Shown one piece after another: positions 29,044 through 41,241 of a stretch of 64,000 nt of DNA. Below the pieces are notes generated by a model, which made no database searches, was not told the origin of the DNA, and worked only from the letters and a program-made list of their open reading frames with translations. Where the stretch lies: assembly GCA_000341795.1 (NCBI GenBank), contig AODO01000069.1, positions 310,001-374,000 of the forward strand. Direction: 5' to 3'. Numbering within the stretch: the stretch's first letter is position 1; every line of letters starts with the position of its first letter. A program made the position numbers and the translations under genes. The stretch is from Rhodococcus triatomae BKS 15-14. Lineage in GTDB: Bacteria > Actinomycetota > Actinomycetes > Mycobacteriales > Mycobacteriaceae.

Positions 29044-29062
29044 GTCACCTCGAACAGGTGAC
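29044..29062. promoter_or_regulatory. Inverted repeat near the rpmH promoter
   Basis: GTCACCT - CGAAC - AGGTGAC: perfect 7-base arms with a 5-base spacer, 134 bases upstream of rpmH. Operator-like; the binding factor is unknown. Confidence 0.5.
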
Positions 29063-29299
29063 TGTACGAGACTACGCAGCGCACGCGGTCAGGTCAAACC
29101 AGGACGACGTGCGACACGCCACGTTCCCCACAGTGCTTGCCACCGCATCGCCGTTGTGTATCGACCAGGGGCCCGAGGTGGTGCTCAGAACCACATCCGG
29201 CCGGCGAGCGAGCCCGTCCCGGAGGCGTCACCGCAGGTGAGAGCAGCGCGCCCCTCCCTCACCGGGCGCCCGTCCCCGCGGATTCCGGCCACAGGTCGT

Positions 29300-29319
29300 T
29301 TATCCACACTTGTGGATAA
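29300..29319. promoter_or_regulatory. Inverted pair of consensus DnaA boxes upstream of dnaA
   Basis: TTATCCACA (29300-29308) and TGTGGATAA (29311-29319) face each other across two bases, both perfect. Confidence 0.9.
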
Positions 29320-29445
29320 TTGTGTGGAAACACAGATCAGATGGCATATTCGTAGCCTTGTGCGGGAAGTTATCCCCAGCGTGGACGGCCCCCCGTTCAC
29401 AGATCGGCGCGGAGTGACCGCGGCACGGACTCGGGAGGGCCGACG

Positions 29446-31026
29446 TTGAACGAGGAAACGAACACCCTGGCGCGAGTCTGGGTGGATGTCCTCGCCGAAC
29501 TGACCGCGGACAAATCCGGGCAGCCGCTGACCAAGGCGCAGAAGGCCATGCTGGCGCTCGTACGGCCGCTGACCCTCGCGCAGGGATTCGCGCTGCTGTC
29601 GGTTCCGTCCTCGTTCGTCCAGGAAGCAATCGAACGTGATCTGCGCGAGCCGATCCTCGAGACACTGAACCGGCACATCGACGAAGGCGTCGAGGGCCTC
29701 GGTGTGCGTGTCGCTCCTCCGACCAGCGAGACCCTCGCGCCGGCCGTTCCCGAGCCGATCCCGACCCCTGCCGAGCCACCACCCCTGCGTCACGAGTCGG
29801 ATGCGGCGAACACCGGCGTGGTCAGTGTCGAGGCGTTCCGCCGGCGCAGACCCAACATCGGTGAAGCCGACCTCTTCGAGCCGGACCCGAGCGAACACGA
29901 CGAGATCGACGAGGACGGCGAGGCGATCGCCAGCGTCAACGAGTCGTGGCCGTCCTACTTCACCAAACCTCCCACGACGCCGTCGACCGCGTCCGACGGC
30001 AACAGTCTCAATGCGAAGTACACGTTCGACACCTTCGTCATCGGCGCGTCGAACCGATTCGCCCACGCCGCCGCCGTCGCGTGCGCCGAAGCGCCGGCCC
30101 GGGCCTACAACCCCCTCTTCGTGTGGGGTTCCTCCGGACTCGGCAAGACCCACCTCCTGCATGCAGCCGGCCACTACTCACAGCGCCTGTTCCCGGGCAT
30201 CCGCGTGCGGTACGTCTCCACGGAGGAGTTCACCAACGACTTCATCAACAGCCTCCGTGACGATCGCAAGGTCGCCTTCAAGCGTCGCTATCGGGAAACC
30301 GACGTCCTGCTCGTCGACGACATCCAGTTCATCGAAGGCAAGGAAGGCATCCAGGAGGAGTTCTTCTACACCTTCGAGGCGCTGCACAACGCGAACAAGC
30401 AGATCGTCATCACCTCGGATCGTCCGCCGAAGCAGCTGGCGACGCTCGAGGAGCGGCTGCGGACCCGATTCGAGTGGGGCCTGATCACCGATGTGCAGCC
30501 GCCGGAGCTGGAGACGCGGATCGCGATCCTGAGCAAGAAGGCGCGGATGGACCGCCTGGACGTCCCGCACGACGTCCTCGAACTGATCGCGAGCCGGCTC
30601 GACCGCAACATCCGCGAGCTCGAAGGCGCGTTGATCCGTGTGACGGCGTTCGCCTCCCTGAACCGGCAGGCACTCGACCTCAGCCTGGCCGAGGTGGTGC
30701 TGCGGGATCTGATGCCGGACGCGAGCCCGCTCGAGATCGACGCCGCGACCATCATCGCGGCCACCTCGGAGTACTTCGGGATGGCGATCGAGGACCTCTG
30801 CGGTCCCGGGAAGACCCGCCCCCTTGCCCAGGCCCGCCAGATCGCGATGTACCTGTGCCGTGAGCTGACCGATCTGTCCCTGCCGAAGATCGGCAACACG
30901 TTCGGTCGCGACCACACCACCGTCATGTATGCGGACAAGAAGATCCGCAAGGAGATGACGGAACGACGCAAGGTCTACGACCAGGTGCAGGAACTCACAG
31001 CCCGGATCAAGCAGCGAGCCCGCTGA
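29446..31026 (+). CDS. dnaA: Chromosomal replication initiator protein DnaA
   Basis: 526 residues from a TTG start preceded by GGGAGGGC. Binds DnaA boxes and unwinds oriC. Domain I is N-terminal ([11 protein letters not shown]), domain II is an acidic Pro-rich linker (about 85-180), domain III is AAA+ with Walker [10 protein letters not shown] near residue 228 and Walker B LLVDDIQF near 290, and domain IV carries the DNA-binding signature [14 protein letters not shown] near 487. It is followed by the dnaA-dnaN origin region. Confidence 0.98.
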   Translation: MNEETNTLARVWVDVLAELTADKSGQPLTKAQKAMLALVRPLTLAQGFALLSVPSSFVQEAIERDLREPILETLNRHIDEGVEGLGVRVAPPTSETLAPAVPEPIPTPAEPPPLRHESDAANTGVVSVEAFRRRRPNIGEADLFEPDPSEHDEIDEDGEAIASVNESWPSYFTKPPTTPSTASDGNSLNAKYTFDTFVIGASNRFAHAAAVACAEAPARAYNPLFVWGSSGLGKTHLLHAAGHYSQRLFPGIRVRYVSTEEFTNDFINSLRDDRKVAFKRRYRETDVLLVDDIQFIEGKEGIQEEFFYTFEALHNANKQIVITSDRPPKQLATLEERLRTRFEWGLITDVQPPELETRIAILSKKARMDRLDVPHDVLELIASRLDRNIRELEGALIRVTAFASLNRQALDLSLAEVVLRDLMPDASPLEIDAATIIAATSEYFGMAIEDLCGPGKTRPLAQARQIAMYLCRELTDLSLPKIGNTFGRDHTTVMYADKKIRKEMTERRKVYDQVQELTARIKQRAR

Positions 31027-31047
31027 CCGGTTGTCCACAGGACTCGG

Positions 31048-31080
31048 GCGGACTGTCATCGACGATGACGGTCCGCCTTT
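31048..31080 (+). terminator. Terminator after dnaA
   Basis: Thirteen-base arms (31048-31060 and 31064-31076) with one mismatch and a 3-base loop, followed by CTTTT. Ends the dnaA transcript just inside the origin region. Confidence 0.7.
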
Positions 31081-31361
31081 TCCGTATGCGCAGCGCACAG
31101 GAGTGCGTCGCCCGCCATCCACACGTCTCCACAGGAAATACGGACGTTTCCACACGGGATGTGGACGTTTCTCGGGAGAAACCGGCTCGGTCCGCCCACA
31201 CGGATGTGTACAACCGGGGAACAACGGGGGATCAACTGTGGACGCGCGGTGGATGAACGTGAACAACTTCGGGTGCGTCCACAGCCGCCCCCGATTCATC
31301 CCCGCTCGATCCCCACGGAGTCCCCATGAGCTCACGCACGGGGACCTGCATCGACAGGACG

Positions 31362-31395
31362 TTGTGCACAGAATCAACAGGACCTACTACTACTG
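31362..31395 (+). other. Candidate basal unwinding element: DnaA box plus DnaA-trio
   Basis: TTGTGCACA (31362-31370), 13 bases, then CTACTACTACTG (31384-31395), followed by an A/T-rich stretch to 31430. The complement of the run reads 3'-GAT-GAT-GAT-5', the trinucleotide pattern on which DnaA assembles on single-stranded DNA in Bacillus subtilis. Confidence 0.65.
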
Positions 31396-31602
31396 CTTGG
31401 TTTTCTTCGAAGATCTTCATTTGAAAACAGGGTGTGTGGAAAGTGTTCGTTCACAGCCCGTCGGGGCCGGTCTCGCCACGCTTCGACATGGACCGTCTCC
31501 AGCTTTCAACTTCGTGCCGGAGGGCTTACGGTGGGCTTCTGCCCGCTGTTGACTCCACCGCAGCGGCTACGCGAAGTGCCTACGGAGAGGATCAGCTCAG
31601 CG

Positions 31603-32787
31603 ATGGAGCTCGGGAGCATGAAATTTCGGGTCGCCCGGGAAGACTTTGCAGATTCCGTCGCCTGGGTGGCACGCAGCCTCCCGTCCCGGCCGCCGGTTCC
31701 GGTGCTCGGTGGTGTCCTCATCGCCGCCGACGACCAGGGCCTGACGATCTCCGGCTTCGACTACGAGGTGTCCGCACAGGTGCGGATCGCCGCTGAGGTC
31801 TCCGATCCGGGCACGGCACTCGTCTCCGGCAAGTTGCTCGCCGACATCACCCGCTCGCTGCCCGCCAAGCCTGTGGATCTGACTGTGGACGGCACACGCG
31901 TGCTCATCACGTGCGGCAGCGCGAAGTTCTCCCTGCCGACGATGCCCGTCGAGGACTATCCACAGCTGCCCGAACTCCCGCAGCAGACGGGATCGTTGCC
32001 CGTCGACCTGTTCTCCGAGGCGATCAGCCAGGTGGCGGTCGCCGCGGGCAAGGACGACACACTGCCCATGCTCACCGGCATCCGCGTCGAGATCGAGGGT
32101 CCGAACGTGGTGCTCGCGGCGACCGACCGTTTCCGGCTCGCGGTCCGCCAGATCGAGTGGACGCCCACCAACCCGGACACGAGCGCGGCCGTCCTCATCC
32201 CCGCGAAGACGCTCTCCGAGTCCGCGAAAACCCTTGGCGGAGGCTCGGCTTCGCCCGTCGAGCTCGCCTTCGGCTCCGGCTCCTCGGTCGGTTCGGAAGG
32301 GCTGCTCGGCATCGTCGGTGAAGGCCGCCGCACCACCACACGCCTCCTGGATGCCGAGTTCCCGAAGTTCCGTCAGCTGCTGCCGGCCGAACACACCGCC
32401 GTCGCAACCGTCGAGGTCGCTCCGCTGGTCGACGCCATCAAGCGCGTCGCGCTGGTCGCCGAGCGTGGGGCACAGGTGCGGATGCAGTTCTCCGAGAACG
32501 GACTGCTGCTCGCGGCAGGCGGTGACGACGCAGGCCGCGCCGAGGAAGCGCTCGAAGCGCAGTTCCAGGGTGAGGCACTGACCATCGCGTTCAACCCGAC
32601 CTACCTCACCGAAGGACTGAACTCCCTGCACAGCGATCGGGTGACCTTCGGATTCACCACTCCGAGCCGCCCGGCCGTCATGCGCCCGGCATCCGACGAG
32701 GAGCCGACCCCCGGCGACAGCGGCACCTTCGCCGCCCCCGACAGCGACTACACCTACCTCCTGATGCCGGTCCGTCTTCCCGGCTGA
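31603..32787 (+). CDS. dnaN: DNA polymerase III sliding clamp (beta subunit)
   Basis: 394 residues forming half of the ring clamp around DNA. Typical sequences include [15 protein letters not shown] near the start, [15 protein letters not shown] in the middle and the C-terminal [12 protein letters not shown] that contributes to the protein-binding pocket. The ATG at 31603 follows GGAGAGG; a second ATG at 31618 is possible. Directly downstream of oriC. Confidence 0.97.
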   Translation: MELGSMKFRVAREDFADSVAWVARSLPSRPPVPVLGGVLIAADDQGLTISGFDYEVSAQVRIAAEVSDPGTALVSGKLLADITRSLPAKPVDLTVDGTRVLITCGSAKFSLPTMPVEDYPQLPELPQQTGSLPVDLFSEAISQVAVAAGKDDTLPMLTGIRVEIEGPNVVLAATDRFRLAVRQIEWTPTNPDTSAAVLIPAKTLSESAKTLGGGSASPVELAFGSGSSVGSEGLLGIVGEGRRTTTRLLDAEFPKFRQLLPAEHTAVATVEVAPLVDAIKRVALVAERGAQVRMQFSENGLLLAAGGDDAGRAEEALEAQFQGEALTIAFNPTYLTEGLNSLHSDRVTFGFTTPSRPAVMRPASDEEPTPGDSGTFAAPDSDYTYLLMPVRLPG

Positions 32788-32830
32788 CTCCTGCGCCCCG
32801 CTCGACCACGAATCGAAGGGAACGACAGCG

Positions 32831-33730
32831 ATGCAACTCGGACTCGTCGGACTCGGCAAAATGGGTTTCAACATGCGCGAGCGGGTGCGCGGGGCGGGCC
32901 ACGAGGTGATCGGTTTCGATCCTCGTCCCGAGGTCTCCGACGTGGCCTCGCTGTCCGATCTCGCCGCGGCTCTGACCGCCCCGCGTGTCGTCTGGGTGAT
33001 GGTCCCGTCGGGCCCTGTCACCCATCAGACCATCACCGAACTGGCGGAGGTCCTCGAACCCGGTGACCTGGTGATCGACGGCGGGAACTCGCGTTTCACC
33101 GAGGACCGGCCGCACGCCGACCTGTTGGCGGGCAAGGGGATCGGCTTCCTCGACTGCGGCGTGTCCGGGGGTGTGTGGGGCCTGGAGAACGGGTACGGGC
33201 TGATGGCCGGCGGCGCGGAGGACGATGTCGCGCGGGCGATGCCGATCTTCGACGCGCTGCGCCCGGAAGGGGAACGTGCGGACGGATTCGTGCACGCCGG
33301 CCCCGTCGGCGCGGGCCACTACGCGAAGATGATCCACAACGGCATCGAGTACGGCCTCATGCACGCCTACGCCGAGGGCTACGAACTGCTCTCCGCCGAG
33401 GATCTGGTGACCGACGTCCACGGCGTGCTGCGGGCGTGGACCAAGGGCACGGTCGTCCGGTCGTGGCTGCTCGACCTGCTGGTCAAGGCATTGGCCGAGG
33501 ATCCCGAGTTCGCCGAGATCTCCGGGTACACCCAGGATTCGGGTGAGGGCCGATGGACCGTGGAGGAGGCCATCAACCACGCCGTTCCGGCTCCGGTGAT
33601 CTCGGCCGCGCTGTTCGCACGGTTCGCCTCGCGACAGTCCGACTCGCCCGCGATGAAGGCCGTGTCGGCATTGCGGAATCAGTTCGGAGGTCATGCGGTG
33701 CAACGCATTTCGGAATCCGGGCAGCCATAG
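32831..33730 (+). CDS. gnd: 6-phosphogluconate dehydrogenase, decarboxylating (short form)
   Basis: 299 residues. Oxidises 6-phosphogluconate to ribulose 5-phosphate in the pentose phosphate pathway. N-terminal Rossmann motif [12 protein letters not shown], the [12 protein letters not shown] substrate loop, [19 protein letters not shown] and the catalytic [14 protein letters not shown] region are clear. The ~300-residue length marks the short, often NAD-preferring, form rather than the ~470-residue enzyme. Sits between dnaN and recF, as in M. smegmatis and relatives. Confidence 0.93.
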   Translation: MQLGLVGLGKMGFNMRERVRGAGHEVIGFDPRPEVSDVASLSDLAAALTAPRVVWVMVPSGPVTHQTITELAEVLEPGDLVIDGGNSRFTEDRPHADLLAGKGIGFLDCGVSGGVWGLENGYGLMAGGAEDDVARAMPIFDALRPEGERADGFVHAGPVGAGHYAKMIHNGIEYGLMHAYAEGYELLSAEDLVTDVHGVLRAWTKGTVVRSWLLDLLVKALAEDPEFAEISGYTQDSGEGRWTVEEAINHAVPAPVISAALFARFASRQSDSPAMKAVSALRNQFGGHAVQRISESGQP

Positions 33731-33731
33731 G

Positions 33732-34922
33732 GTGTTCGTTCGCAAGTTCTCGCTGCGCGATTTCCGATCCTGGGACGCGGTCACCGTCGAACCCGGTCCG
33801 GGAATCACGTTGTTCCTCGGGCCGAACGGTCACGGCAAGACCAATCTCCTCGAAGCGCTCGGCTACCTCGCCACCCTGTCCTCGCATCGGGTCTCGACCG
33901 ATGCTCCGCTGATCCGCGCCGGCGCGTCCGCGGCGCAGATCGGGGCGGTGGTCGTCAACGACTCCCGCGAGTTGTCGGTCGATGTCGAGATCAACGACGG
34001 CAAGGCCAACCGGGCGCGGATGAACTCCTCGCCGCTGCGCCGGCCGCGCGAGATCCTCGGTGTGCTGCGGGGCGTGCTCTTCGCCCCGGAGGACCTCTCC
34101 CTGGTCCGCGGCGACCCGGGGGACAGGCGCCGGTTCCTCGACGAACTCCTGAGCTCCCGTATCCCGAGAATGGCGGCCGTGCGCGCCGACTACGACAAGG
34201 TGCTGCGGCAGCGTTCCGCGCTGCTCAAGACAGCCGGGGGTGCACTGCGGCGCGGTACCCGCTCGAGCGACGGTGCGAGCGCACTGGCCACCCTCGACGT
34301 CTGGGACGGCCACCTGGCGATGCACGGGGCCGAACTGCTCGCAGCCCGGATGCGGCTCGTCGCCGAGCTGGGACCACACGTGGCCGCGTCGTATGCCCGC
34401 ATCGCGCCCGAGTCGCGGCCGGCGTCGATCGCCTACCGGTCCAGCCTCGGTGCCTCCATGCCCGAGGAACTGACCGATCCCGGCCATCAGTGGATCCGCG
34501 AGGACGTCGAACTGCTCGAGGCGAGTTTCCTGAACGAGCTGGCCCAGGCCCGGCCCCGGGAGATCGACCGGGGCGTCTGCCTGGTCGGTCCTCACCGCGA
34601 CGACCTGGAGCTTCGCCTGGGGGATCAGCCCGCCAAGGGATTCGCGAGCCACGGCGAGTCGTGGTCGTTCGCGTTGTCGCTGCGACTGGCCGCGTTCGAG
34701 TTGCTGCGTTCGGACGGAACCGACCCGGTGCTCATGCTCGACGACGTCTTCGCCGAACTCGACCGCAAGCGTCGGCGGGCGCTCGCCACCGTCGCGGCGG
34801 ACGCCGAGCAGGTGCTGATCACCGCCGCCGTCACCGAGGACGTGCCGGAGGAACTGCACGCGACCAGATTCGCCATCGAGGCGGTCGACCGGCCGGAGGG
34901 CCGCACCTCCACCCTCCGCTGA
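33732..34922 (+). CDS. recF: DNA replication and repair protein RecF
   Basis: 396 residues. SMC-like ATPase that helps load RecA at gaps. Walker [10 protein letters not shown] near residue 30, signature-like region in the C-terminal half ([17 protein letters not shown]) and Walker [11 protein letters not shown] near 334 are present. The GTG at 33732 begins [13 protein letters not shown], the conserved RecF N-terminus, and lies one base after the gnd stop. Confidence 0.96.
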   Translation: MFVRKFSLRDFRSWDAVTVEPGPGITLFLGPNGHGKTNLLEALGYLATLSSHRVSTDAPLIRAGASAAQIGAVVVNDSRELSVDVEINDGKANRARMNSSPLRRPREILGVLRGVLFAPEDLSLVRGDPGDRRRFLDELLSSRIPRMAAVRADYDKVLRQRSALLKTAGGALRRGTRSSDGASALATLDVWDGHLAMHGAELLAARMRLVAELGPHVAASYARIAPESRPASIAYRSSLGASMPEELTDPGHQWIREDVELLEASFLNELAQARPREIDRGVCLVGPHRDDLELRLGDQPAKGFASHGESWSFALSLRLAAFELLRSDGTDPVLMLDDVFAELDRKRRRALATVAADAEQVLITAAVTEDVPEELHATRFAIEAVDRPEGRTSTLR

Positions 34923-35034
34923 CCGTCCACACCCGTGCCCGACGCGCGATGTGACCTCCGGCCCGCCGGGGATGGATGCGGCACGCGGTGACGGGCGACG
35001 TTGCTGGGATGATCGGGGACGGAAGGGAGCGGCG

Positions 35035-35580
35035 ATGAGTGGTGAATCGGAGAACGCGGGCGGCGAGCCGGAGCTGCGGGGCGTCGACATCGCTCGCCGT
35101 GCGCTCGAGGAGGCCCGCGCGGCGGCCAAGGCCAGCGGCAAGGCTGTCGGGCAGGGGCGGTCGTCGCCGAAGCCACGCGCCCGGCTCACGGGCCGTCGGG
35201 GCTGGTCGGGGTCCGGGCCCGACGCAAGGGACCCACAGCCGCTCGGTGCGTTGACGAACGCCGTCGCCAAGAGCCGCGGCTGGTCGGCGCACGTCACCGA
35301 GGGCACGGTCTTCGGCCGTTGGGCGCAGGTGGTCGGGGAGGACATCGCCACCCACGCCGAGCCGGTGGCGCTGCGCGACGGGGTGCTGGCGGTGTCGGCC
35401 GAGTCCACGGCATGGGCGACGCAGCTGCGACTCATGCAGGGTCAGATCCTGGCGAAGATCGCGGCGGCCGTCGGCGACGGTGTGGTGACCAGCCTGCGTA
35501 TCACCGGACCGACGGCTCCGAGCTGGCGAAAGGGTGAGCGGCACGTGCGGGGGCGCGGCCCTCGGGACACCTACGGCTGA
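35035..35580 (+). CDS. DUF721 family protein (Rv0004-like)
   Basis: 181 residues from an ATG preceded by GGAAGGGAG. The C-terminal DUF721 domain (about 85-170) has the family patterns [19 protein letters not shown] and [17 protein letters not shown]. The N-terminal half is Ala/Arg-rich and variable. Conserved between recF and gyrB in actinobacteria; a link to replication or RNA binding is suggested by position and family only. Confidence 0.92.
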   Translation: MSGESENAGGEPELRGVDIARRALEEARAAAKASGKAVGQGRSSPKPRARLTGRRGWSGSGPDARDPQPLGALTNAVAKSRGWSAHVTEGTVFGRWAQVVGEDIATHAEPVALRDGVLAVSAESTAWATQLRLMQGQILAKIAAAVGDGVVTSLRITGPTAPSWRKGERHVRGRGPRDTYG

Positions 35581-35624
35581 GTTCTCCGGGCCTGTTTTTG
35601 TCTATTACCCAGTGTTACAGTTAA

Positions 35625-35639
35625 CTCACGAGCTGTGAG
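35625..35639. promoter_or_regulatory. Interrupted palindrome before the redox/hydrolase cluster
   Basis: CTCAC - GAGCT - GTGAG, with outer ACAG (35617-35620) and CTGT (35642-35647 region) that could extend it. A TGTTAC half-site (35613-35618) lies just upstream. Likely part of the promoter-operator of the gene at 35688; the regulator is not in the window next to it. Confidence 0.4.
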
Positions 35640-35687
35640 TGAGCTGTGTCACGCGCGACGCCTGGGTGTCGCAGGAAGGGGACGACA

Positions 35688-36620
35688 ATGGGCACCGAGA
35701 CCGTCGACCGGACAGCCGGCAACACACCGGACCGCGTCCTCGGCGACGAGCCGGACCATCTGATCCTGCAGGCCAGGAACGTCAACTTCGACTGGACCGA
35801 CCTGCCGATGCACTGGGTCGACGGCGATCCGTTCACCACCCACGTCTTCAACGTCATGCACATCCTGCTCCCGGCGGGTGAGGACTGGTTCGTCGAGACC
35901 TTCAAGGAGGCACTGCCCCTCATCGACGACGAACGGCTGCGCGCGGACGTGGCCGGCTTCATCGGGCAGGAGGCCATGCACTCCTCGGCGCACTCCGGCG
36001 TCCTGGTGCACCTGAAGGCGAAGGGACTCGACCCGACGCCCTACACCGATCAGATGAACTGGCTGTTCGACACTCTACTCGGACCGCGGCCGCTCACCGC
36101 GGGACGGAAGGAGAACTATCTCGTGGAGCGTCTCGCACTGATCGCCGCGATCGAACACGTCACCGCCTTCCTCGGCGACTGGGTGCTCAACGCCCGTGCC
36201 CTCGACACCGCCGGTGTGCACCCCACGATGCTCGACCTGCTGCGCTGGCACGGATCGGAGGAGGTCGAGCACCGCTCGGTGGCCTACGACGTGCTGCGCT
36301 ACTTCGACAAGCGGGAGTCACGCAGGCTGCGTACCCAGCTCGTCGCCGCTCCGGCGCTGGTGTACCTGTGGATGCGCGGCACGCGATTCCTGATGGCGAA
36401 CGATCCGGAGCTCGCGCACCTGGCGCACCATCGCCGTCGTCCGCACCTCGCGGACTTCCGCGCCGCGGGGCGGCGCGGCGTGCTGCCGACGACGACGGGC
36501 CTGCTCCGCCGCATGAGCCGGTACTTCCGTCGCGGCTACCACCCGTCGCAGGAGGGATCGACCGCGCAGGCCGTCGCCTACCTCGCGTCCTCGCCCGCCG
36601 CCCGCGCCGCAGTCCGGTGA
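35688..36620 (+). CDS. Metal-dependent hydrolase-like protein (PF10118 family)
   Basis: 310 residues. Contains paired Glu/His motifs typical of helical di-metal proteins: FIGQEAMHSSAH near residue 96, IAAIEHVTAFLGDW near 157 and HGSEEVEHRSVAYD near 194. The family is annotated as predicted metal-dependent hydrolase, but the activity is not well established. The ATG at 35688 follows AGGAAGGGG. First of three co-directional genes ahead of gyrB, together with a flavin/iron-sulfur reductase, so a redox role is reasonable. Confidence 0.82.
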   Translation: MGTETVDRTAGNTPDRVLGDEPDHLILQARNVNFDWTDLPMHWVDGDPFTTHVFNVMHILLPAGEDWFVETFKEALPLIDDERLRADVAGFIGQEAMHSSAHSGVLVHLKAKGLDPTPYTDQMNWLFDTLLGPRPLTAGRKENYLVERLALIAAIEHVTAFLGDWVLNARALDTAGVHPTMLDLLRWHGSEEVEHRSVAYDVLRYFDKRESRRLRTQLVAAPALVYLWMRGTRFLMANDPELAHLAHHRRRPHLADFRAAGRRGVLPTTTGLLRRMSRYFRRGYHPSQEGSTAQAVAYLASSPAARAAVR

Positions 36621-36637
36621 CGGGGACCCGAAACGCC

Positions 36638-37726
36638 ATGACGACAAGCAGGATTCACCGACGGGTCCCGTCCGATCTGCGGGGCCGCCGCCGCCCGGAT
36701 CGCATGATGGGCATCCTCGGGGCCGTCGTCGAGGGCTACCTGGACGTTCTCGCCCGGCGCGACTACGACCCGGCGCACGCCGGACACAACCCGGACTCCG
36801 CCATGACTCTCGTCGTCACGGATCGGAGGGTCGTCGCGACCGACGAGAACGTCGTCGCCCTGACGTTCGCGGCACCGGACGGACGCGAGCTTCCTCGGTG
36901 GCAGCCCGGCTGTCACCTCGACTTCCATCTGCCGTCCGGTCGTCGCAGGCAGTACTCACTGTGCGGTGATCCCACCGACACTGCGCGCTACACCGTTGCA
37001 GTGCGCGCGATTCCGGACGGCGGCGGTGGATCGCTCGAAATGCACGCGCTCGAACCGGGCACGGGTGTCACGGTGCGCGGGCCGCGCAACGGTTTCCCGT
37101 TCGTCGGCACCGGTAGCGCGCTGTTCATCGCGGGAGGCATCGGAATCACACCGGTGATCGCGATGGTGCGGCGAGCCCGGGAGATCGGAATGGACTGGCA
37201 CCTGGTGTATTCCGGCCGGTCTCGCGAGACGATGCCGTTCCTCGACGAGATCGAGGGGTGGGACCGGGAGCGGGTCGTGATCCGCACCGACGACGAGGAC
37301 GGGTTGCCGTCGGCGGCCGACCTGCTGGGACGGGCGGTGCCGGGCGGATCGGTGTACTGCTGCGGACCGGCGCCCATGTTGGAGACGGTCCGCGACCATG
37401 TCGACGAGACCGGAGCGTCCGCGCTCCACATCGAAAGATTCGGTGCTCCACCGGTTCTCGACGGAACACCGTTCGAGGTGGAACTGGCCCGCAGCGGTGA
37501 GGTGCTCACCGTCCCCGCCGACGAGTCGATTCTCGACGTCGTCCGGCGCAGGCAGCCGGGCATCGGCTACTCCTGCCTGCAGGGGTTCTGCGGCACCTGC
37601 AAGGTTCGGGTCCTCGCCGGCACCCCCGACCACAGGGACACCCGCCTCGGTCCCGACGAGAAGCGTGACGAGATGTTGATCTGTGTCTCTCGCGCCGCCG
37701 CCGACCGGCTGGTCCTCGATCTCTGA
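36638..37726 (+). CDS. Ferredoxin reductase-type oxidoreductase with C-terminal 2Fe-2S domain
   Basis: 362 residues in the order flavin domain (RRQYSLCG near 103), NAD(P)H domain (GGIGITPVIAM, CCGPAPML) and plant-type 2Fe-2S domain (CLQGFCGTCKVRV with a further Cys in LICVS). This is the phthalate dioxygenase reductase/VanB layout, which passes electrons to an oxygenase. A GTG at 36617 overlapping the previous stop is an alternative start. The natural partner could be the di-metal protein encoded just upstream; that is inference. Confidence 0.88.
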   Translation: MTTSRIHRRVPSDLRGRRRPDRMMGILGAVVEGYLDVLARRDYDPAHAGHNPDSAMTLVVTDRRVVATDENVVALTFAAPDGRELPRWQPGCHLDFHLPSGRRRQYSLCGDPTDTARYTVAVRAIPDGGGGSLEMHALEPGTGVTVRGPRNGFPFVGTGSALFIAGGIGITPVIAMVRRAREIGMDWHLVYSGRSRETMPFLDEIEGWDRERVVIRTDDEDGLPSAADLLGRAVPGGSVYCCGPAPMLETVRDHVDETGASALHIERFGAPPVLDGTPFEVELARSGEVLTVPADESILDVVRRRQPGIGYSCLQGFCGTCKVRVLAGTPDHRDTRLGPDEKRDEMLICVSRAAADRLVLDL

Positions 37727-37745
37727 CTCCCGAAGGGCACACGAA

Positions 37746-38693
37746 ATGACACTGAACGACGACAACCTTCGACGCCCTCCCCGGGAGACCGGTGTTCGGA
37801 ACGGAGCGGTGGAGCTCGCGGTGTACGAGGAGGGAAACCCGGACGGGCCGACCCTGGTCCTCGTGCACGGCTGGCCCGACACCCACCGGCTGTGGGATCA
37901 CGTGGTCCCGCTGCTGACCGACCGGTTCCGGATCATCCGGTACGACACGCGCGGCGCGGGACGGTCGACGGCACCGGCCTCGGTTGCGGACTACCGGCTC
38001 GAACTCCTCGCGGCCGATCTGCTCGCCGTCGTCGACGCGGTCAGCCCCGACGAACCCGTGCACGTCCTCGCGCACGACTGGGGATCGCTCGAGGCGTGGG
38101 AGGCGGTGTGCTCACCCGGCGCTGCCGGGCAGATCGCGTCGTTCACGTCGACGTCGGGTTGGTGCTTCGACCATCTCGGGCACTGGATGCGGCGCACCCT
38201 GCGCCGCCCGACACCGTCGGGGGTGGGGAAGGTGCTCGCCCAGTTCGCGGCGTCGTTCTACGCCGTGCTCTTCCACGTGCCCGTGATTCCCGAGCTCGTC
38301 ACCGGCAAGGTGATCGCGCCCCGCTGGCCACGTTTCCTCGCCCTGTTCGACCGGATGGACCCGGCGTTGGCGCTGCCGTCCGAGACGATCACCCGGGACG
38401 CGGCGAACGGCATCAAGCGCTACCGCGCGAACACGCTCGACCGTCTCGTCCGGCCGCGTCTGCGGCGGACCGACGTCCCGGTCCAGCTGCTGGTGAACAC
38501 GAAGGACAAGGCCGTGTTGCCGTTCGGGTTCGAGGAGACCGGGCACTGGGCCCCCGACCTGCGGCGGGTGGAGGTCCTCGCCGGACACTGGTCGCCACTG
38601 TCGCACGCGCCGGAGGTGGCGCTGCACACGGCGAACTTCGTGGCGACCGTGACCGCCCGTCCATCCGTCGACGGTGCCGCCACCTCGGCGTGA
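37746..38693 (+). CDS. Alpha/beta-fold hydrolase
   Basis: 315 residues. Contains the oxyanion region LVHGWPDTHRLW near 38, RYDTRGAGRS, and VLAHDWGSLEAWE where the nucleophile position is Asp (HDWG), as in epoxide hydrolases and haloalkane dehalogenases; the C-terminal catalytic His is in GHWSPLSHAPE. An epoxide-hydrolase-like activity is the best guess. Related mycobacterial EphD carries an extra SDR domain, which is absent here. Third gene of the cluster before gyrB. Confidence 0.85.
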   Translation: MTLNDDNLRRPPRETGVRNGAVELAVYEEGNPDGPTLVLVHGWPDTHRLWDHVVPLLTDRFRIIRYDTRGAGRSTAPASVADYRLELLAADLLAVVDAVSPDEPVHVLAHDWGSLEAWEAVCSPGAAGQIASFTSTSGWCFDHLGHWMRRTLRRPTPSGVGKVLAQFAASFYAVLFHVPVIPELVTGKVIAPRWPRFLALFDRMDPALALPSETITRDAANGIKRYRANTLDRLVRPRLRRTDVPVQLLVNTKDKAVLPFGFEETGHWAPDLRRVEVLAGHWSPLSHAPEVALHTANFVATVTARPSVDGAATSA

Positions 38694-38766
38694 TCGCGTC
38701 ACGTGGTCCCCGGGACTCGCCAAGGTCGCCGAAACTGCGTCTACGGGCAGCTCAGGGGTGTCGTAG

Positions 38767-40926
<2,160 letters not shown>

Positions 40927-41241
40927 CCGAGCGGACGAGGGCCGCATCCATGCTGTGATATGCGTCACGCGCGGGTGTGGCCCTCGCTCGGACTCCGGCG
41001 GCCATCCGGGGAAGAACGTGACAATTGTGACGTGTGGTGCGCGACACCGCCCCGGGTCGCGACTTTGGCCGGATTTCGATAACGACACGGTAACCAATTG
41101 AGTACATTCGCCCTACAGTCGTGAGCGAACAGGCTTTACACTCCGATATCGCCCAGCAGTCTGTTTTTCGGCGCCCGTGCGAACACTCGATGTGGGGAGG
41201 ACGGTGCAAGGTCGGCGACCAGCACCGGACCTGGGTGGAAA
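40927..41241. other. gyrB-conservon intergenic region
   Basis: 315 bases without a gene. An 8-base palindrome ACAATTGT sits inside GTGACAATTGTGAC near 41020, and the segment 41075-41150 is A/T-richer with several promoter-like hexamers, so it probably carries the conservon promoter. I cannot single out a -35/-10 pair. Confidence 0.5.

Larger units (their letters stand above)
28911..29445. other. rpmH-dnaA intergenic region with DnaA boxes
   Basis: 535 bases without a gene, containing the divergent promoters of rpmH and dnaA. Visible elements are a perfect inverted repeat at 29044-29062, an inverted pair of consensus DnaA boxes at 29300-29319, and DnaA-box variants at 29321-29329 and 29370-29378. 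The boxes lie 70-150 bases before the dnaA start and suit autoregulation by DnaA. Confidence 0.85.
31027..31602. other. Likely oriC (dnaA-dnaN intergenic region)
   Basis: 576 bases without a gene, dense in DnaA boxes: TTGTCCACA (31031-31039, perfect), CCATCCACA (31115), GTCTCCACA (31125), GTTTCCACA (31146), TGTGGACGT (31160), TGTGTACAA (31205), TGTGGACGC (31237), GCGTCCACA (31275), TTGTGCACA (31362) and TGTGGAAAG (31435). The final forward box is followed by a CTACTACTACTG run and an A/T-rich tract (31397-31430). This is the standard actinobacterial origin position. Confidence 0.92.
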
